DNA from: Arthrobacter rhizosphaerae
GTDB lineage: Bacteria > Actinomycetota > Actinomycetes > Actinomycetales > Micrococcaceae
NCBI RefSeq assembly: GCF_023062595.1
Contig: NZ_JALLAN010000018.1
Coordinates: 30,123 to 94,122 of the forward strand
DNA length: 64,000 nucleotides
Direction of reading: 5' to 3'
The position numbers and the translations under genes are program-made. A model generated the notes under the pieces. It did no database searches. It had not been told where the DNA came from and saw only the letters and a list, made by a program, of their open reading frames with translations. Positions 18,363-26,966 of the stretch are shown one piece after another. How positions within the stretch are numbered: the first letter of the stretch is position 1; each line of letters opens with the position of its first letter.

Positions 18363-20027
18363 ATGAGTGCGGACAAAACGTGGAATATCCCATCAGGGCG
18401 CCTAATGTTTTTCAGGCGGCCTTTCCATAAGTACTCCATGCGTGGCCGCGTGGGCCTCAGTCAAATGCCGTTGTCAGTGACTACGGCCCTTACTGCGGTG
18501 CTGGTAATGGCCTATTTTCCGTCGTCACTGGCTCATCCCCTTTTCATCAGCTTCCTCCTTTCACAGGCTGTCATCCTGGTTCTTTGTTACGCCGTGCCTT
18601 GGGATCGGCTCCCCTATCCCAGCTTCCTCGTCATTCCGTTACTGGATTTCATTTCCATTGGACTGGGCCGGGAAGGGGGACAGGAAGGCCTCACCGGTAT
18701 CAGTCTGATGGCGGTCCTGCCCGTCATCTGGTTGTGCGCCTCGGGCCTGTATCCCCGCGCTGCCATCGCCGCATCTTTCTTTGCTCCCTTGGCGATCATT
18801 TGGGTTCCGCTGATTGTGCACGGGCAATTCAATGGGCAGGACGCTGCCCGGTCCCTGCTGCTGCCCGTAGTTACCTTGGGGATCGGCATGTCGGTAAGTG
18901 TCCTGACGCTGAGCATGATGCGGCAGCAACGGGATCTGGAAGCGAAAGACGAACAGCTGATAGCCGCACTTACTGCCAGCACCCGGCAGGAAGACCTCCT
19001 CAACACAGTGCTGGAAACCGTCCACCTGGGCGTAGTGGCCGTCGACGCCGACGGACACGACATCCTGATGAATCGCAAGCAGCGCGCGCACCACAGACTC
19101 GCGACGCCTCCCGACACCAACGATCCGGACGAGACGCAGCTGCTGGTCTTCGAGGCCGACCGCGTCACCCCGGTGCCGCCCGAGTCCAGGCCTGTCCGCC
19201 GCGCGGTTAGGGGAGAGACATTCACTGACTACCTCGTATGGCTCGGGAAGGGCCATGAGCAGCGGGCCATGAGTACCAGCGCGCGTGCTATGAAGGATCG
19301 GGACGGCAACTTCGTCGGCTCCGTGGTGGTTTTTGGGGACGTGACCGAACTCGTAAACGCACTGGCGGCCAAGGATGATTTCGTGTCCAACGTGTCCCAC
19401 GAATTCCGCACACCGCTGACGTCGATTCTGGGGTATGTGGAGATCCTCATGGACGAGGGCAAACTGACGGAAGCGGACACCTACCCCCTGAAGATCATCC
19501 GCCGCAACTCAGAGCGCTTGCTTTCGCTAGTTTCGGACTTGCTGGCCAGCCGGAGGGGCCAGCTCGTCGTCAGCCCACGTCCGGCAGACATGGCCGAGCT
19601 GGTGCGGGCAAGCGTGAGTGCTGCCATCCCGCGTGCGGACAACTCTGGCGTGCGGCTCCTTGCGGAAACTCCACCAACGATGGACGCCCACGTGGATTCG
19701 GCCCGGATCTCGCAGGTTCTGGACAACCTGGTCTCCAACGCCATCAAATACTCTCCTAATGGCGGCGAGGTGGTGGTCTCGCTGCGGCCGGATGATCGAT
19801 ATCTCGTATGCGAGGTCAGGGACAGCGGGATGGGAATGAGCGAACATGACCAGGCCCACGCCTTCACCAAGTTCTTCCGGTCCGGCACTGTACGCAGCAC
19901 CACCATCCCAGGTGTCGGACTGGGGTTGTCCATCAGCAAGGCAATTATCGAGGCACACGGCGGCACGATTGAGCTCGAAAGTGCGGTGGGCGAAGGAAGC
20001 ACCTTCACCTTCCGCGTGCCGGTCTAA
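18363..20027 (+). CDS. Membrane sensor histidine kinase
   Basis: The start is uncertain: ATGs at 18357, 18363, 18405 and 18438 are all possible and none has a clear ribosome site; I use 18363. Roughly the first 190 residues contain about six hydrophobic segments forming a membrane sensor module without a large external loop. A PAS-like region (LETVHLGVVAVDADGHDIL) follows, then the HisKA helix with the phosphorylated histidine in NVSHEFRTPLTSIL. The HATPase domain comes last, with N box DNLVSNAIKYSPNG, G1 DSGMGMSE and G2 GVGLGLSISK. The enzyme should phosphorylate the divergent OmpR-type regulator. The integral-membrane input suggests sensing within the membrane or of cell-wall state, which is an inference only. 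Confidence 0.88.
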   Translation: MSADKTWNIPSGRLMFFRRPFHKYSMRGRVGLSQMPLSVTTALTAVLVMAYFPSSLAHPLFISFLLSQAVILVLCYAVPWDRLPYPSFLVIPLLDFISIGLGREGGQEGLTGISLMAVLPVIWLCASGLYPRAAIAASFFAPLAIIWVPLIVHGQFNGQDAARSLLLPVVTLGIGMSVSVLTLSMMRQQRDLEAKDEQLIAALTASTRQEDLLNTVLETVHLGVVAVDADGHDILMNRKQRAHHRLATPPDTNDPDETQLLVFEADRVTPVPPESRPVRRAVRGETFTDYLVWLGKGHEQRAMSTSARAMKDRDGNFVGSVVVFGDVTELVNALAAKDDFVSNVSHEFRTPLTSILGYVEILMDEGKLTEADTYPLKIIRRNSERLLSLVSDLLASRRGQLVVSPRPADMAELVRASVSAAIPRADNSGVRLLAETPPTMDAHVDSARISQVLDNLVSNAIKYSPNGGEVVVSLRPDDRYLVCEVRDSGMGMSEHDQAHAFTKFFRSGTVRSTTIPGVGLGLSISKAIIEAHGGTIELESAVGEGSTFTFRVPV

Positions 20028-20073
20028 ATCGCCGGTGTAAATCACTGCACAGGCCGTTCCCAGGCAAGCTACA

Positions 20074-20128
20074 GGAGACAGATCTCACTCCTGCCGGTAC
20101 CATTTATTCAAACCGGCAGGTGGTCTCC
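20074..20128. other. Long interrupted hairpin
   Basis: An outer pair GGAGAC/GTCTCC and an inner nine-bp stem CCTGCCGGT/ACCGGCAGG enclose a 13-base loop. It lies between the kinase stop codon and the next gene's ribosome site. It has no T-run, so it may be a weak terminator or an operator-like palindrome. Confidence 0.45.
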
Positions 20129-20160
20129 CCAAAGGTAGAACTGACCTAGGAGAGTATGCG

Positions 20161-20451
20161 ATGTCCCGAAAACGGATGACCAAAGCAGCAGCGCCTGAGA
20201 GCGGATCCGACGCCGGTATCCCCCGAACAATTGACACGTTCCTTGATGTTGAGACGCTGCGCCATCAGGCGTCGGACATCATCGAGTCGATCCTCGAAGA
20301 GAGTGAGCCGGAGGGCTCAGAAGTCCGGGACACGCTGAGGCTGTGCTTGAGCCTGAACGTGGGTAATCCGGAGCGGGCACTCCTGCAGCACCTCATGTCC
20401 CTGCGCAGCCGGAGCCAGGCAGCCCGAAAAGTGGCCTCAGAAGTCGCATGA
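20161..20451 (+). CDS. Hypothetical protein, 96 residues
   Basis: A good ribosome site (GGAGAG) nine bases before the ATG supports this small gene. The product is soluble and largely helical by composition, with an acidic middle (IIESILEESEPEGSE) and a basic start and end. There is no signal peptide, membrane segment or cysteine, and I recognise no family. It follows the histidine kinase gene after a hairpin and converges with mcrC. It could be an unrelated housekeeping protein; nothing ties it to the restriction genes. Confidence 0.6.
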   Translation: MSRKRMTKAAAPESGSDAGIPRTIDTFLDVETLRHQASDIIESILEESEPEGSEVRDTLRLCLSLNVGNPERALLQHLMSLRSRSQAARKVASEVA

Positions 20452-20503
20452 TCCCGGGCCAAGAGTGGGCTTGGCCGTAAGGGTGGCCTCAGCCGCAGGG
20501 ATC

Positions 20504-21811
20504 TTAGCCGTCCCGTGATTGACGCACCACGTCGCCCCACGATTCCTTGGCAAGGTCCGCAATGGATTCCAGAATCCGGGGCGCCGGAAGGGACAAATCG
20601 ATGGGGTACTCCACGACGTCGATATCCGTGTTCAGGATCCGGCGCAGCTTTATTTCGCCTTGGCCCGCGTACACCAGCCAGGCGGTGGGAACCTGCAGCG
20701 CTGTGCAGTAGGCCAGCATCTGGAAGTGGTCCGCTGAGACGGAAGCGCCAATGTCCGACGCCGCCCGGTACTTAGCGTCGTACACCGCCACCGGGCGTCC
20801 GCCCAGAAGGTGGACGGCGTCGGGAGTGACCGTGAGCCGATCAGAATCCCTGACTGCCTCATTGAGCATCGCGTCGTACCGCAGCCTTGTTTCACCGGGG
20901 TAGGCAGCCATGGCGTGCCGAAGGGCCGTCCCCACAAAGTCGGCGAAAACCCGCGACATATCCACCACGAATGCGGCGGTGTGCTGGTCTCCCTCGCCAG
21001 CCTCGGCGGAAGCATTCCTGAGAATGACTTCAGACAGGCGCAGTACAGCGTGATACCGCAGGTTCATCCGGCTTGCCCGCCAGCGCGGCAGCGGAGCGCC
21101 CGATTGAAGCCGGGTGACGCCGTCGAGCTTTCCTTTAAGCTGGCGCAGCCTGCTCAAGACGTCCGGACGGACCCCGGGGACTTTTGACATGCGGTCCAAG
21201 GCAGCCCGGAGAATGCGGTTTTCCGGGATGTCCTCCGTGAACTCGTCGTAGGAAACTTCAAGTGGTACCAGCATGCCCGGGCGGCGGGAGATCTGGTCCG
21301 AAATCCGGATCCGCCCCTTCACCGTCCGCAGGGATTCATCCACATTCAGGTACCCCTGCAGCAGGCCGCGGGTCAGTGCCCGCTCTGCCAATTGGGCGAG
21401 GGATTCGGCCAGAGCGCTCCAAAGCTCCGAGTCCTCCACGGCGTTTACGGCATCGTCGCGGAAACCCTGATTGCCGGCGTAGCTCAGCAGGAAAAGGAGC
21501 CGGCTCAAACCCAGCCGGTCTTTGGGCCTGACATCCAACTGAACGGTCCCGGTCCGGACCGACCCCACCATTCCCACCGGTTCGATCCGATACAGGCCAA
21601 GGCCCATGGGTGATGCCTTGGCCAACCCGCTGGAGTTGATGAACGCAGCACTGGCGGGGTCGAGCTTGTCGACGACGCCGCCGGACAGCTCATCCAGGAC
21701 TATGTGCCGCGGCTTTTGGATGCCCCTCCCGGTCGGCTGAGTCTGCGAGGTCGGCTGAGCAGTCTGCCTTGTCGGCTTGGCGGACTCCAAGACCAACTCA
21801 GCGGTCCGCAA
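20504..21811 (-). CDS. mcrC: McrC-type nuclease subunit of a type IV restriction system
   Basis: The 435-residue protein is the McrC partner of the adjacent McrB. The N-terminal half has the family region LDVRPKDRLGLSRLLFLLSY. The C-terminal half is a PD-(D/E)XK nuclease with Asp331 in TVTPDAVHL, Asp345-Ala-Lys347 in VAVYDAKYR and a QxxxY motif at 364-368. McrC is recruited by the McrB ring and cuts DNA carrying modified cytosines. The gene overlaps the end of mcrB by 14 bases, so the two are translationally coupled. The first 30 residues are a Gln/Thr/Pro-rich tail that may not be conserved. Confidence 0.88.
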   Translation of the reverse strand: MRTAELVLESAKPTRQTAQPTSQTQPTGRGIQKPRHIVLDELSGGVVDKLDPASAAFINSSGLAKASPMGLGLYRIEPVGMVGSVRTGTVQLDVRPKDRLGLSRLLFLLSYAGNQGFRDDAVNAVEDSELWSALAESLAQLAERALTRGLLQGYLNVDESLRTVKGRIRISDQISRRPGMLVPLEVSYDEFTEDIPENRILRAALDRMSKVPGVRPDVLSRLRQLKGKLDGVTRLQSGAPLPRWRASRMNLRYHAVLRLSEVILRNASAEAGEGDQHTAAFVVDMSRVFADFVGTALRHAMAAYPGETRLRYDAMLNEAVRDSDRLTVTPDAVHLLGGRPVAVYDAKYRAASDIGASVSADHFQMLAYCTALQVPTAWLVYAGQGEIKLRRILNTDIDVVEYPIDLSLPAPRILESIADLAKESWGDVVRQSRDG

Positions 21812-24026
21812 GACGACCCAGCAGCTGGTCCAGGCCGAACCGCTCTTCCAGTTGAGCCCGGTTCAGCTGGCCGTGATAGTGCTCCTCCAGGAGCGGCATC
21901 AGCTCATACTTCCAGATCCGGCGAAGCCCTGCGGGCGTCTGCGCTGCCTTCTTCATAAAGTACGACGGCCCGATCATCAGGTCACGGTCCCACTCGTCGA
22001 TGGCCTCGTTGAGCGCGTCCAGAAGCAGGGCCGGCGTCGTATCCAGCTTGCGGGACTGCAGGAAGCGCAGCAGCGTGCCCTTCACCGGCTCGGTTGTCGG
22101 GTGCAGCTCGATGAAGGAGAAACGACGCCGGATGGCAGCGTCCATCATGGCGATCGAGCGGTCGGCGGTGTTCATGGTGCCGATGATGTAGAGGTTGTCC
22201 GGCAAAGTGAACGGCTCGTTGGGGCTGTATTGGAGGTAGATGCGGTCGTCACGGTACTCGAGGAGGAAGTACAGCTCACCGAAAACCTTGGCCAGGTTGG
22301 CGCGGTTCATCTCGTCGATGATCAGGAAGTACGGCTTGGTCTCATTGCCCGGCTTGGCTGCCTCCTCGGCCAGCCGCCGCAAAGGCCCGGCCACCAGCTT
22401 AAAGGACACCTGCCCCTCATCGGTCTTATCCGGGCGGAAGCCTTCGAAAAAGTCCTCGTAGGCGTACGAGGGGTGGAACTGGACAAGCTTCACACGCTCG
22501 TCCGTGGCGTCCCCTGCCAGTTCCGCTGCGAGGTGCTTGGCCAGGTAGGTTTTACCCGTCCCGGGCGGGCCGTAAAGGACAAGCTGCCGGTTCTCCTCAA
22601 GAAGTTCGGCGATCTCCTGCAGCGGTTCCAGGTCCATGTGCAGCGACGCGGCGAATTCCGGTGTCAGCGGACGGAACCCTTCAGGAACGGGATCGACGAC
22701 GGCGGTCGGTGCGGCGTCGTCGTCCTCAGTTTCCGCCTCGGCCGGCAACAGCGCCTGCAGGGCCTGGATCACCCGGGTCACGTCCACGATGATGCCTGAG
22801 GCAGCGAGCTGGCGCTGGACATGGCGGGGAAGATCGGTCATGGTGTGCGTTTCGTCGAACCAGCGCACCTTCCGGTGTATCCGCCGGTTGTCGTCGTTCT
22901 GTTCCGGTTCGCCGAGCACCACGCCTATCCGGACACCGCCGGAACTTTGGTAGAGGGCAAGGTCGCCGGGCTTCATGACGCTGAGGAAACCAAAAACTGC
23001 GGTCTTGGTGTCTTCGCGTTCCACATAGCCAAGATGCTTGTAGTCCTCATCGACCGCATGCTGGACGAGCCCAGCGGTGACGCCGGCGTCAAGCAAGCGG
23101 AGATGTTCGACGTCGAGAGTCACCTTCTCGTCACCTTGCCAGGTGGTGAGGAGCTCGCTGTTGTCGTGGTGGGTGCGCAAGAGCCAGGCACGGCGCCCCG
23201 GGTCCCCGACTTTTCGCCACTGGCTGACGAGCTGCCGGGAGTACCAGTCGATTCGCTGCCCGGCCTGTTCATCCAGGTGCAGACGAATCCGGTGAATGTC
23301 GGCGGTGATTTCCTCATCGCTGTCACCCTTGGCCCCGCCCACCAGGGACGCGAAAGCATCCCTGATTTCCTGGCGCTCAACATCAGCCACGACGGGTTCG
23401 AAGTAGCTGGGCCAGGCGAGGTACTCGATGCTTCGGCGGATCGCCGGCTGATCCTCAGGCGTTCCCACCGCAAGCTGGTGGAAGGACAGCGGATCCTGGA
23501 GGGCATCGGCAATGACAGCTGTTGGCTGCTGGTCCACGTGCTGAACAAAGCGGCACAGCCACTTCAGGTGGTCCCAGATTGTCCAGTTGAATTCAGCGGT
23601 GCGGTCGCGGATGACGCCATGGTCCGTCATGCCCTGGTACAGCTCATTGGGCAACTCGAGAGGGGGTTCCAGCCAGGAAGCTGCTTCGGCAACCCTGGCG
23701 CGCTTGACCTTGAGCGACTTGACCTCGTGTGCCAGCGGAAGAGACTGGAGGAAGAGCAATTCCACGGCCAGCTGTTTGGCGTTCCGCGAAGCGTCCTGGA
23801 GGTTCTCCCGAAGGTTGGTCATCATGGGCGCCTTGGAGTCCGAGACCCCTCGTTCCAAGCGGTCCAGGAGCTCAGAGGCAGCGTCAGCGGTCCATGTCAG
23901 CGTGTGACCGTCCAAGGCCGAAGGTCTCCCCTGCAGACCGGCCCCAAGTACGAACCAGGCGGCATCTTCGATCTCCTTGGAGATACCGAGGGCACGGGGC
24001 ATGGAAGTCTTTAGGGCAGGGGTCAT
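21798..24026 (-). CDS. mcrB: McrB-type AAA+ GTPase/ATPase of a type IV restriction system
   Basis: In this 742-residue protein the AAA+ motor occupies about residues 455-700. Its Walker A is GPPGTGKT (486-493), its Walker B FLIIDEMNRAN (567-577), its sensor GTMNTADRS (616-624), and an RRRF arginine-finger segment follows; this pattern is specific to McrB. Upstream, residues 350-395 (GDLALYQSSGGVRIGVV...RKVRWFD) recall the PUA/EVE-like modules that read modified bases in McrB relatives. The first 340 residues are a helical region I cannot assign. The protein would bind modified DNA and translocate, delivering McrC. The ATG at 24026 has no strong ribosome site, and an ATG at 24002 is possible. 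Confidence 0.88.
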   Translation of the reverse strand: MTPALKTSMPRALGISKEIEDAAWFVLGAGLQGRPSALDGHTLTWTADAASELLDRLERGVSDSKAPMMTNLRENLQDASRNAKQLAVELLFLQSLPLAHEVKSLKVKRARVAEAASWLEPPLELPNELYQGMTDHGVIRDRTAEFNWTIWDHLKWLCRFVQHVDQQPTAVIADALQDPLSFHQLAVGTPEDQPAIRRSIEYLAWPSYFEPVVADVERQEIRDAFASLVGGAKGDSDEEITADIHRIRLHLDEQAGQRIDWYSRQLVSQWRKVGDPGRRAWLLRTHHDNSELLTTWQGDEKVTLDVEHLRLLDAGVTAGLVQHAVDEDYKHLGYVEREDTKTAVFGFLSVMKPGDLALYQSSGGVRIGVVLGEPEQNDDNRRIHRKVRWFDETHTMTDLPRHVQRQLAASGIIVDVTRVIQALQALLPAEAETEDDDAAPTAVVDPVPEGFRPLTPEFAASLHMDLEPLQEIAELLEENRQLVLYGPPGTGKTYLAKHLAAELAGDATDERVKLVQFHPSYAYEDFFEGFRPDKTDEGQVSFKLVAGPLRRLAEEAAKPGNETKPYFLIIDEMNRANLAKVFGELYFLLEYRDDRIYLQYSPNEPFTLPDNLYIIGTMNTADRSIAMMDAAIRRRFSFIELHPTTEPVKGTLLRFLQSRKLDTTPALLLDALNEAIDEWDRDLMIGPSYFMKKAAQTPAGLRRIWKYELMPLLEEHYHGQLNRAQLEERFGLDQLLGRLADR

Positions 24027-24133
24027 CCGACAAATTTACAGCCTTAAGCTGGGTGTCAGCACCATGGAAGTTTTATTTCTGAAGCCGCATCGGCGAGTCG
24101 GAGCCGACACGGCTTCACTTGCCCGCCGGCTGC

Positions 24134-24397
24134 CTACTTTACTGTTGGTAACTTCTTCCGTCCGAAGGCAAAGTAACTTCCCGGGCCGATGAAATTAATT
24201 AATGTCGCAAGCCTCCACATCGTCTTGCTGCCCCTGATCTGTTCTGCCGGACGCCGGGAGATGTCACGTTGTGCGGCAAAGAGCAGGGTGAGCTGGATGG
24301 CTCCCACCAGTACCATCCCAAAGCGCGCCTGCGGTGGCATGTCCTTCCACTTGGTCCGGTTGAACGATTTTTTGTCGGCCCGTCTCTTGCTTGCCAT
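24134..24397 (-). CDS. Small membrane protein, PLDc_N-like
   Basis: The 87-residue protein has a very basic N-terminus (MASKRRADKKSFNRTKWKD) and two hydrophobic stretches (FGMVLVGAIQLTLLFAA and ATLINFIGPGSYFAFG). The ending FIGPGSYFAFGRKK resembles the phospholipase D-nuclease N-terminal motif, a short two-helix membrane module also found alone in many actinobacteria. A GAGGAGCC ribosome site precedes the ATG. The function is unknown. It lies 107 bases upstream of mcrB on the same strand but is probably not part of the restriction system. Confidence 0.65.
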   Translation of the reverse strand: MASKRRADKKSFNRTKWKDMPPQARFGMVLVGAIQLTLLFAAQRDISRRPAEQIRGSKTMWRLATLINFIGPGSYFAFGRKKLPTVK

Positions 24398-24435
24398 CTT
24401 CGGCTCCTCTTCAGGTACTGATTGGGACGTTGAAG

Positions 24436-24852
24436 CTAATGGACGAATGGAGCAAGCCTCTGCTTTTGATCGGGAGTCAGCCTCAACACGCGGCCTGTCC
24501 TCTCATCCACAAAGGCCAGGTGGGTGGTGGCCCTGACACAATCCTCGCGAGTGACGGGATCTTGCACAAGGTAGTGAATGTCGAAACTGGCGCCTTTGAC
24601 ACCACCGATCCAGATTTGAACCACGGCAGGCACATTCCGGTATTCGAGGGTCCGCACGTAACGGATCCGGTGCTCCACCACCAGGGCCAGGGTTCCCTCC
24701 TCAACGTCGTTGAAGAGGGCAACCTGAGGCTCGATTCCGGGCAGGCCTGCTCCACGGGGCGGGCCGAAGGCCGCTATCCGTGCCTCCTCCAGCATGCGCA
24801 CTACCTGCACGTTGTTGATGTGGCCGTAGGCATCCATGTCCCCCCAGCGCAT
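24436..24852 (-). CDS. Hotdog-fold acyl-CoA thioesterase (4-hydroxybenzoyl-CoA thioesterase-like)
   Basis: The 138-residue protein opens with MRWGDMDAYGHINNVQVVRMLEEAR, the hallmark of the YbgC/4HBT-type hotdog thioesterases with the catalytic Asp in GDMDAYGH. It should hydrolyse acyl-CoA in the cytosol. The ATG lacks a ribosome site and sits 38 bases past the end of the ABC transporter gene. The frame stays open upstream with coding-like residues (TAGEPRRLEVLVP) back to a CTG that overlaps the transporter's TGA. The true start may therefore be that CTG, or the gene may be translated by read-through coupling. Confidence 0.85.
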   Translation of the reverse strand: MRWGDMDAYGHINNVQVVRMLEEARIAAFGPPRGAGLPGIEPQVALFNDVEEGTLALVVEHRIRYVRTLEYRNVPAVVQIWIGGVKGASFDIHYLVQDPVTREDCVRATTHLAFVDERTGRVLRLTPDQKQRLAPFVH

Positions 24853-24890
24853 GGGTACGAGTACCTCGAGGCGACGGGGCTCCCCGGCGG

Positions 24891-26966
24891 TCAGCTGCGC
24901 ACCGCTGCGGACTCGGCAGTGAAGGCCGATTCTTCGGCATCCTCACCGGCGAACTGCGACATGTACAGACGGTAGTAGGCGCCCTTCAGCTCGAGCAGCG
25001 CGTGGTGGTTCCCTTGCTCCACAATCCTGCCGGCTTCCATCACGAGGATGGTATCGGCGTCGCGGATCGTGGACAGGCGATGGGCGATAACAAAGCTCGT
25101 ACGGTCGCTCCGGAGAGCTGCCATCGCCTTTTGCACCAGGACCTCGGTGCGGGTGTCCACCGAGCTCGTCGCCTCGTCCAGGATGAGCAGCGAAGGATTG
25201 GCAACAAAGGCCCGTGCGATGGTGATCAGCTGCTTCTCGCCTGCGCTGACGTTGTTGCCCTCCTCGTCGATGACGGTGTCGTATCCCTCGGGCAGCGCCC
25301 TGACGAAGCGGTCAACGAAAGTGGCCTTGGCGGCTTCCATCACCTGGTCATCCGTCGCGTCCAGGTTCCCGTACTTGATGTTGTCGTAGATGCTGCCCCC
25401 GAACAGCCAGGCATCCTGGAGAACCATACCCACCTTGGACCTCAGTTCGGACCGGCTCAAATGCGTGATGTCCACGCCGTCCAGGGAAATACTGCCGCTG
25501 TCCAGCTCGTAGAAACGCATCACAAGGTTAACGAGGGTTGTTTTGCCGGCACCCGTCGGTCCCACGATTGCCACTGTGTGGCCTGGCTCGGCGTTGAAGG
25601 AAAGGTCCTCGATGAGCGGCTTGTCCGGCGTGTAGCTGAACGTGACGTTCCGGAACTCCACATGGCCGTCAGTCTTGGCTGGCAGATGCTCTGTGGCTGT
25701 CTCGGCATCCTGCTCATCGGCGTCGAGCAGTTCAAAGACCCGCTCAGCGGAGGCGACGCCGGACTGCAGCATGTTGGCCATGCCAGCCATCTGCCCCAGC
25801 GGCTGCGTGAACTCTCGCGAGTACTGGATGAAAGCCGTGGCATCGCCCAGGCTCATTCCTCCCGAAGCCACCCGCAGGCCGCCAACAACCGCGATGCCAA
25901 CGTAGCTGAGGTAGGAGACGAACTGCATCACCGGGAAGATGATCCCGGACACAAACTGCGCCCCGAAACTTGCCTTGTAGAGGGCTTCGTTCCGCTCATC
26001 GAAGCGGTCCAGCATGTCGGCATCACGGCCAAAGACGCGCACGAGGTCGTGACCGGAGAAAGACTCCTCGATCTGGCCATTGAGCTGGCCGGTGTTCTTC
26101 CACTGAGCAGCAAAGAGCTTCTGGCTGCGGCTGCCGATGATTCCGGCAGCGACGCCTGACAGCGGCAAGGCCACCAGGGCAATCAAGGCAAGCTGCCACG
26201 ACACGATGAACATCATGATCACGATGCCGACAACGGTCAGGAGTGAGCTGACCAGCTGCGCGAACGCCTGCTGGAGTGCCTGCTGAATGTTGTCGACGTC
26301 GTTGGTCACCCTCGAAAGGAGATCGCCGCGCTGCCGGGTATCGAAGTAGTTCAGCGGAAGCTTGTTCAGTTTCTTCTCAGTATCGTCCCGGAGCTTCCGG
26401 ACCACCCGCATGACCAGAACATTCAGGACATACCCCTGCAGCCAGAGGAACACGTTGGCCACAAAGTACATCACCAGGACGACGCTGATCAGGAAGGCGA
26501 GTTTCTGGAAATCGATGCCCACTCCGGGTACGAGTTCCATCCTGCTGACCATGTCCGCGAAGTTGTCCTGGCCTTGGCTCCGCAGGCCTTCGACGAACTG
26601 GTCTTTGCTGACGCCGGAAGGAAGTTGTTTTCCGACCACACCGCTGAAGATCACGTCCATTGCCTGGCCGAGGATCTTCGGTGCGATCACGTTCAGGACC
26701 ACAGCTACAGTCACCATGGCCAAGACCAGGTAAATACCCGCAGCCTCGGGCTTCAACAGGCCCATCAGCCTCTTGGCGGAGGGCCAGAAGTGTTCAGGCT
26801 TCTTGGCCGGAACGGATCCGAACATGCCGCCGTCGGCCTCGCCTGGTACAAACTCTTCCTCGACGAAGTCATCGTCGTCTTCCAGCGCATCCGTTACTGG
26901 TGCATCCGCTGGCTGGGCGGGATCTTCCTCGCCGGGACGGGTGGACAGCTTCTCATTGGTGCTCAT
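24891..26966 (-). CDS. ABC exporter subunit with the consensus catalytic site
   Basis: The 691-residue half-transporter has a roughly 60-residue acidic N-terminal extension, six membrane helices (about residues 75-400) and an ATPase domain. Walker A GPTGAGKT is at 469-476, the signature is VSAGEKQ near 573-579 instead of LSGGQ, and Walker B LLILDEA (593-599) keeps the catalytic glutamate. With its partner, which has the reverse defects, it forms a heterodimeric exporter of the TM287/288 and LmrCD type, in which one ATP site is consensus and the other degenerate. The usual roles are lipid, peptide or drug export. It overlaps the partner gene by four bases (ATGA) and leads into the thioesterase gene. 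Confidence 0.9.
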   Translation of the reverse strand: MSTNEKLSTRPGEEDPAQPADAPVTDALEDDDDFVEEEFVPGEADGGMFGSVPAKKPEHFWPSAKRLMGLLKPEAAGIYLVLAMVTVAVVLNVIAPKILGQAMDVIFSGVVGKQLPSGVSKDQFVEGLRSQGQDNFADMVSRMELVPGVGIDFQKLAFLISVVLVMYFVANVFLWLQGYVLNVLVMRVVRKLRDDTEKKLNKLPLNYFDTRQRGDLLSRVTNDVDNIQQALQQAFAQLVSSLLTVVGIVIMMFIVSWQLALIALVALPLSGVAAGIIGSRSQKLFAAQWKNTGQLNGQIEESFSGHDLVRVFGRDADMLDRFDERNEALYKASFGAQFVSGIIFPVMQFVSYLSYVGIAVVGGLRVASGGMSLGDATAFIQYSREFTQPLGQMAGMANMLQSGVASAERVFELLDADEQDAETATEHLPAKTDGHVEFRNVTFSYTPDKPLIEDLSFNAEPGHTVAIVGPTGAGKTTLVNLVMRFYELDSGSISLDGVDITHLSRSELRSKVGMVLQDAWLFGGSIYDNIKYGNLDATDDQVMEAAKATFVDRFVRALPEGYDTVIDEEGNNVSAGEKQLITIARAFVANPSLLILDEATSSVDTRTEVLVQKAMAALRSDRTSFVIAHRLSTIRDADTILVMEAGRIVEQGNHHALLELKGAYYRLYMSQFAGEDAEESAFTAESAAVRS

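Noticed and set aside
21798..24026. A complete restriction-modification system including a methyltransferase
   Set aside because: No methyltransferase motifs were seen in any real gene here; McrBC is a modification-dependent restriction system that needs none.
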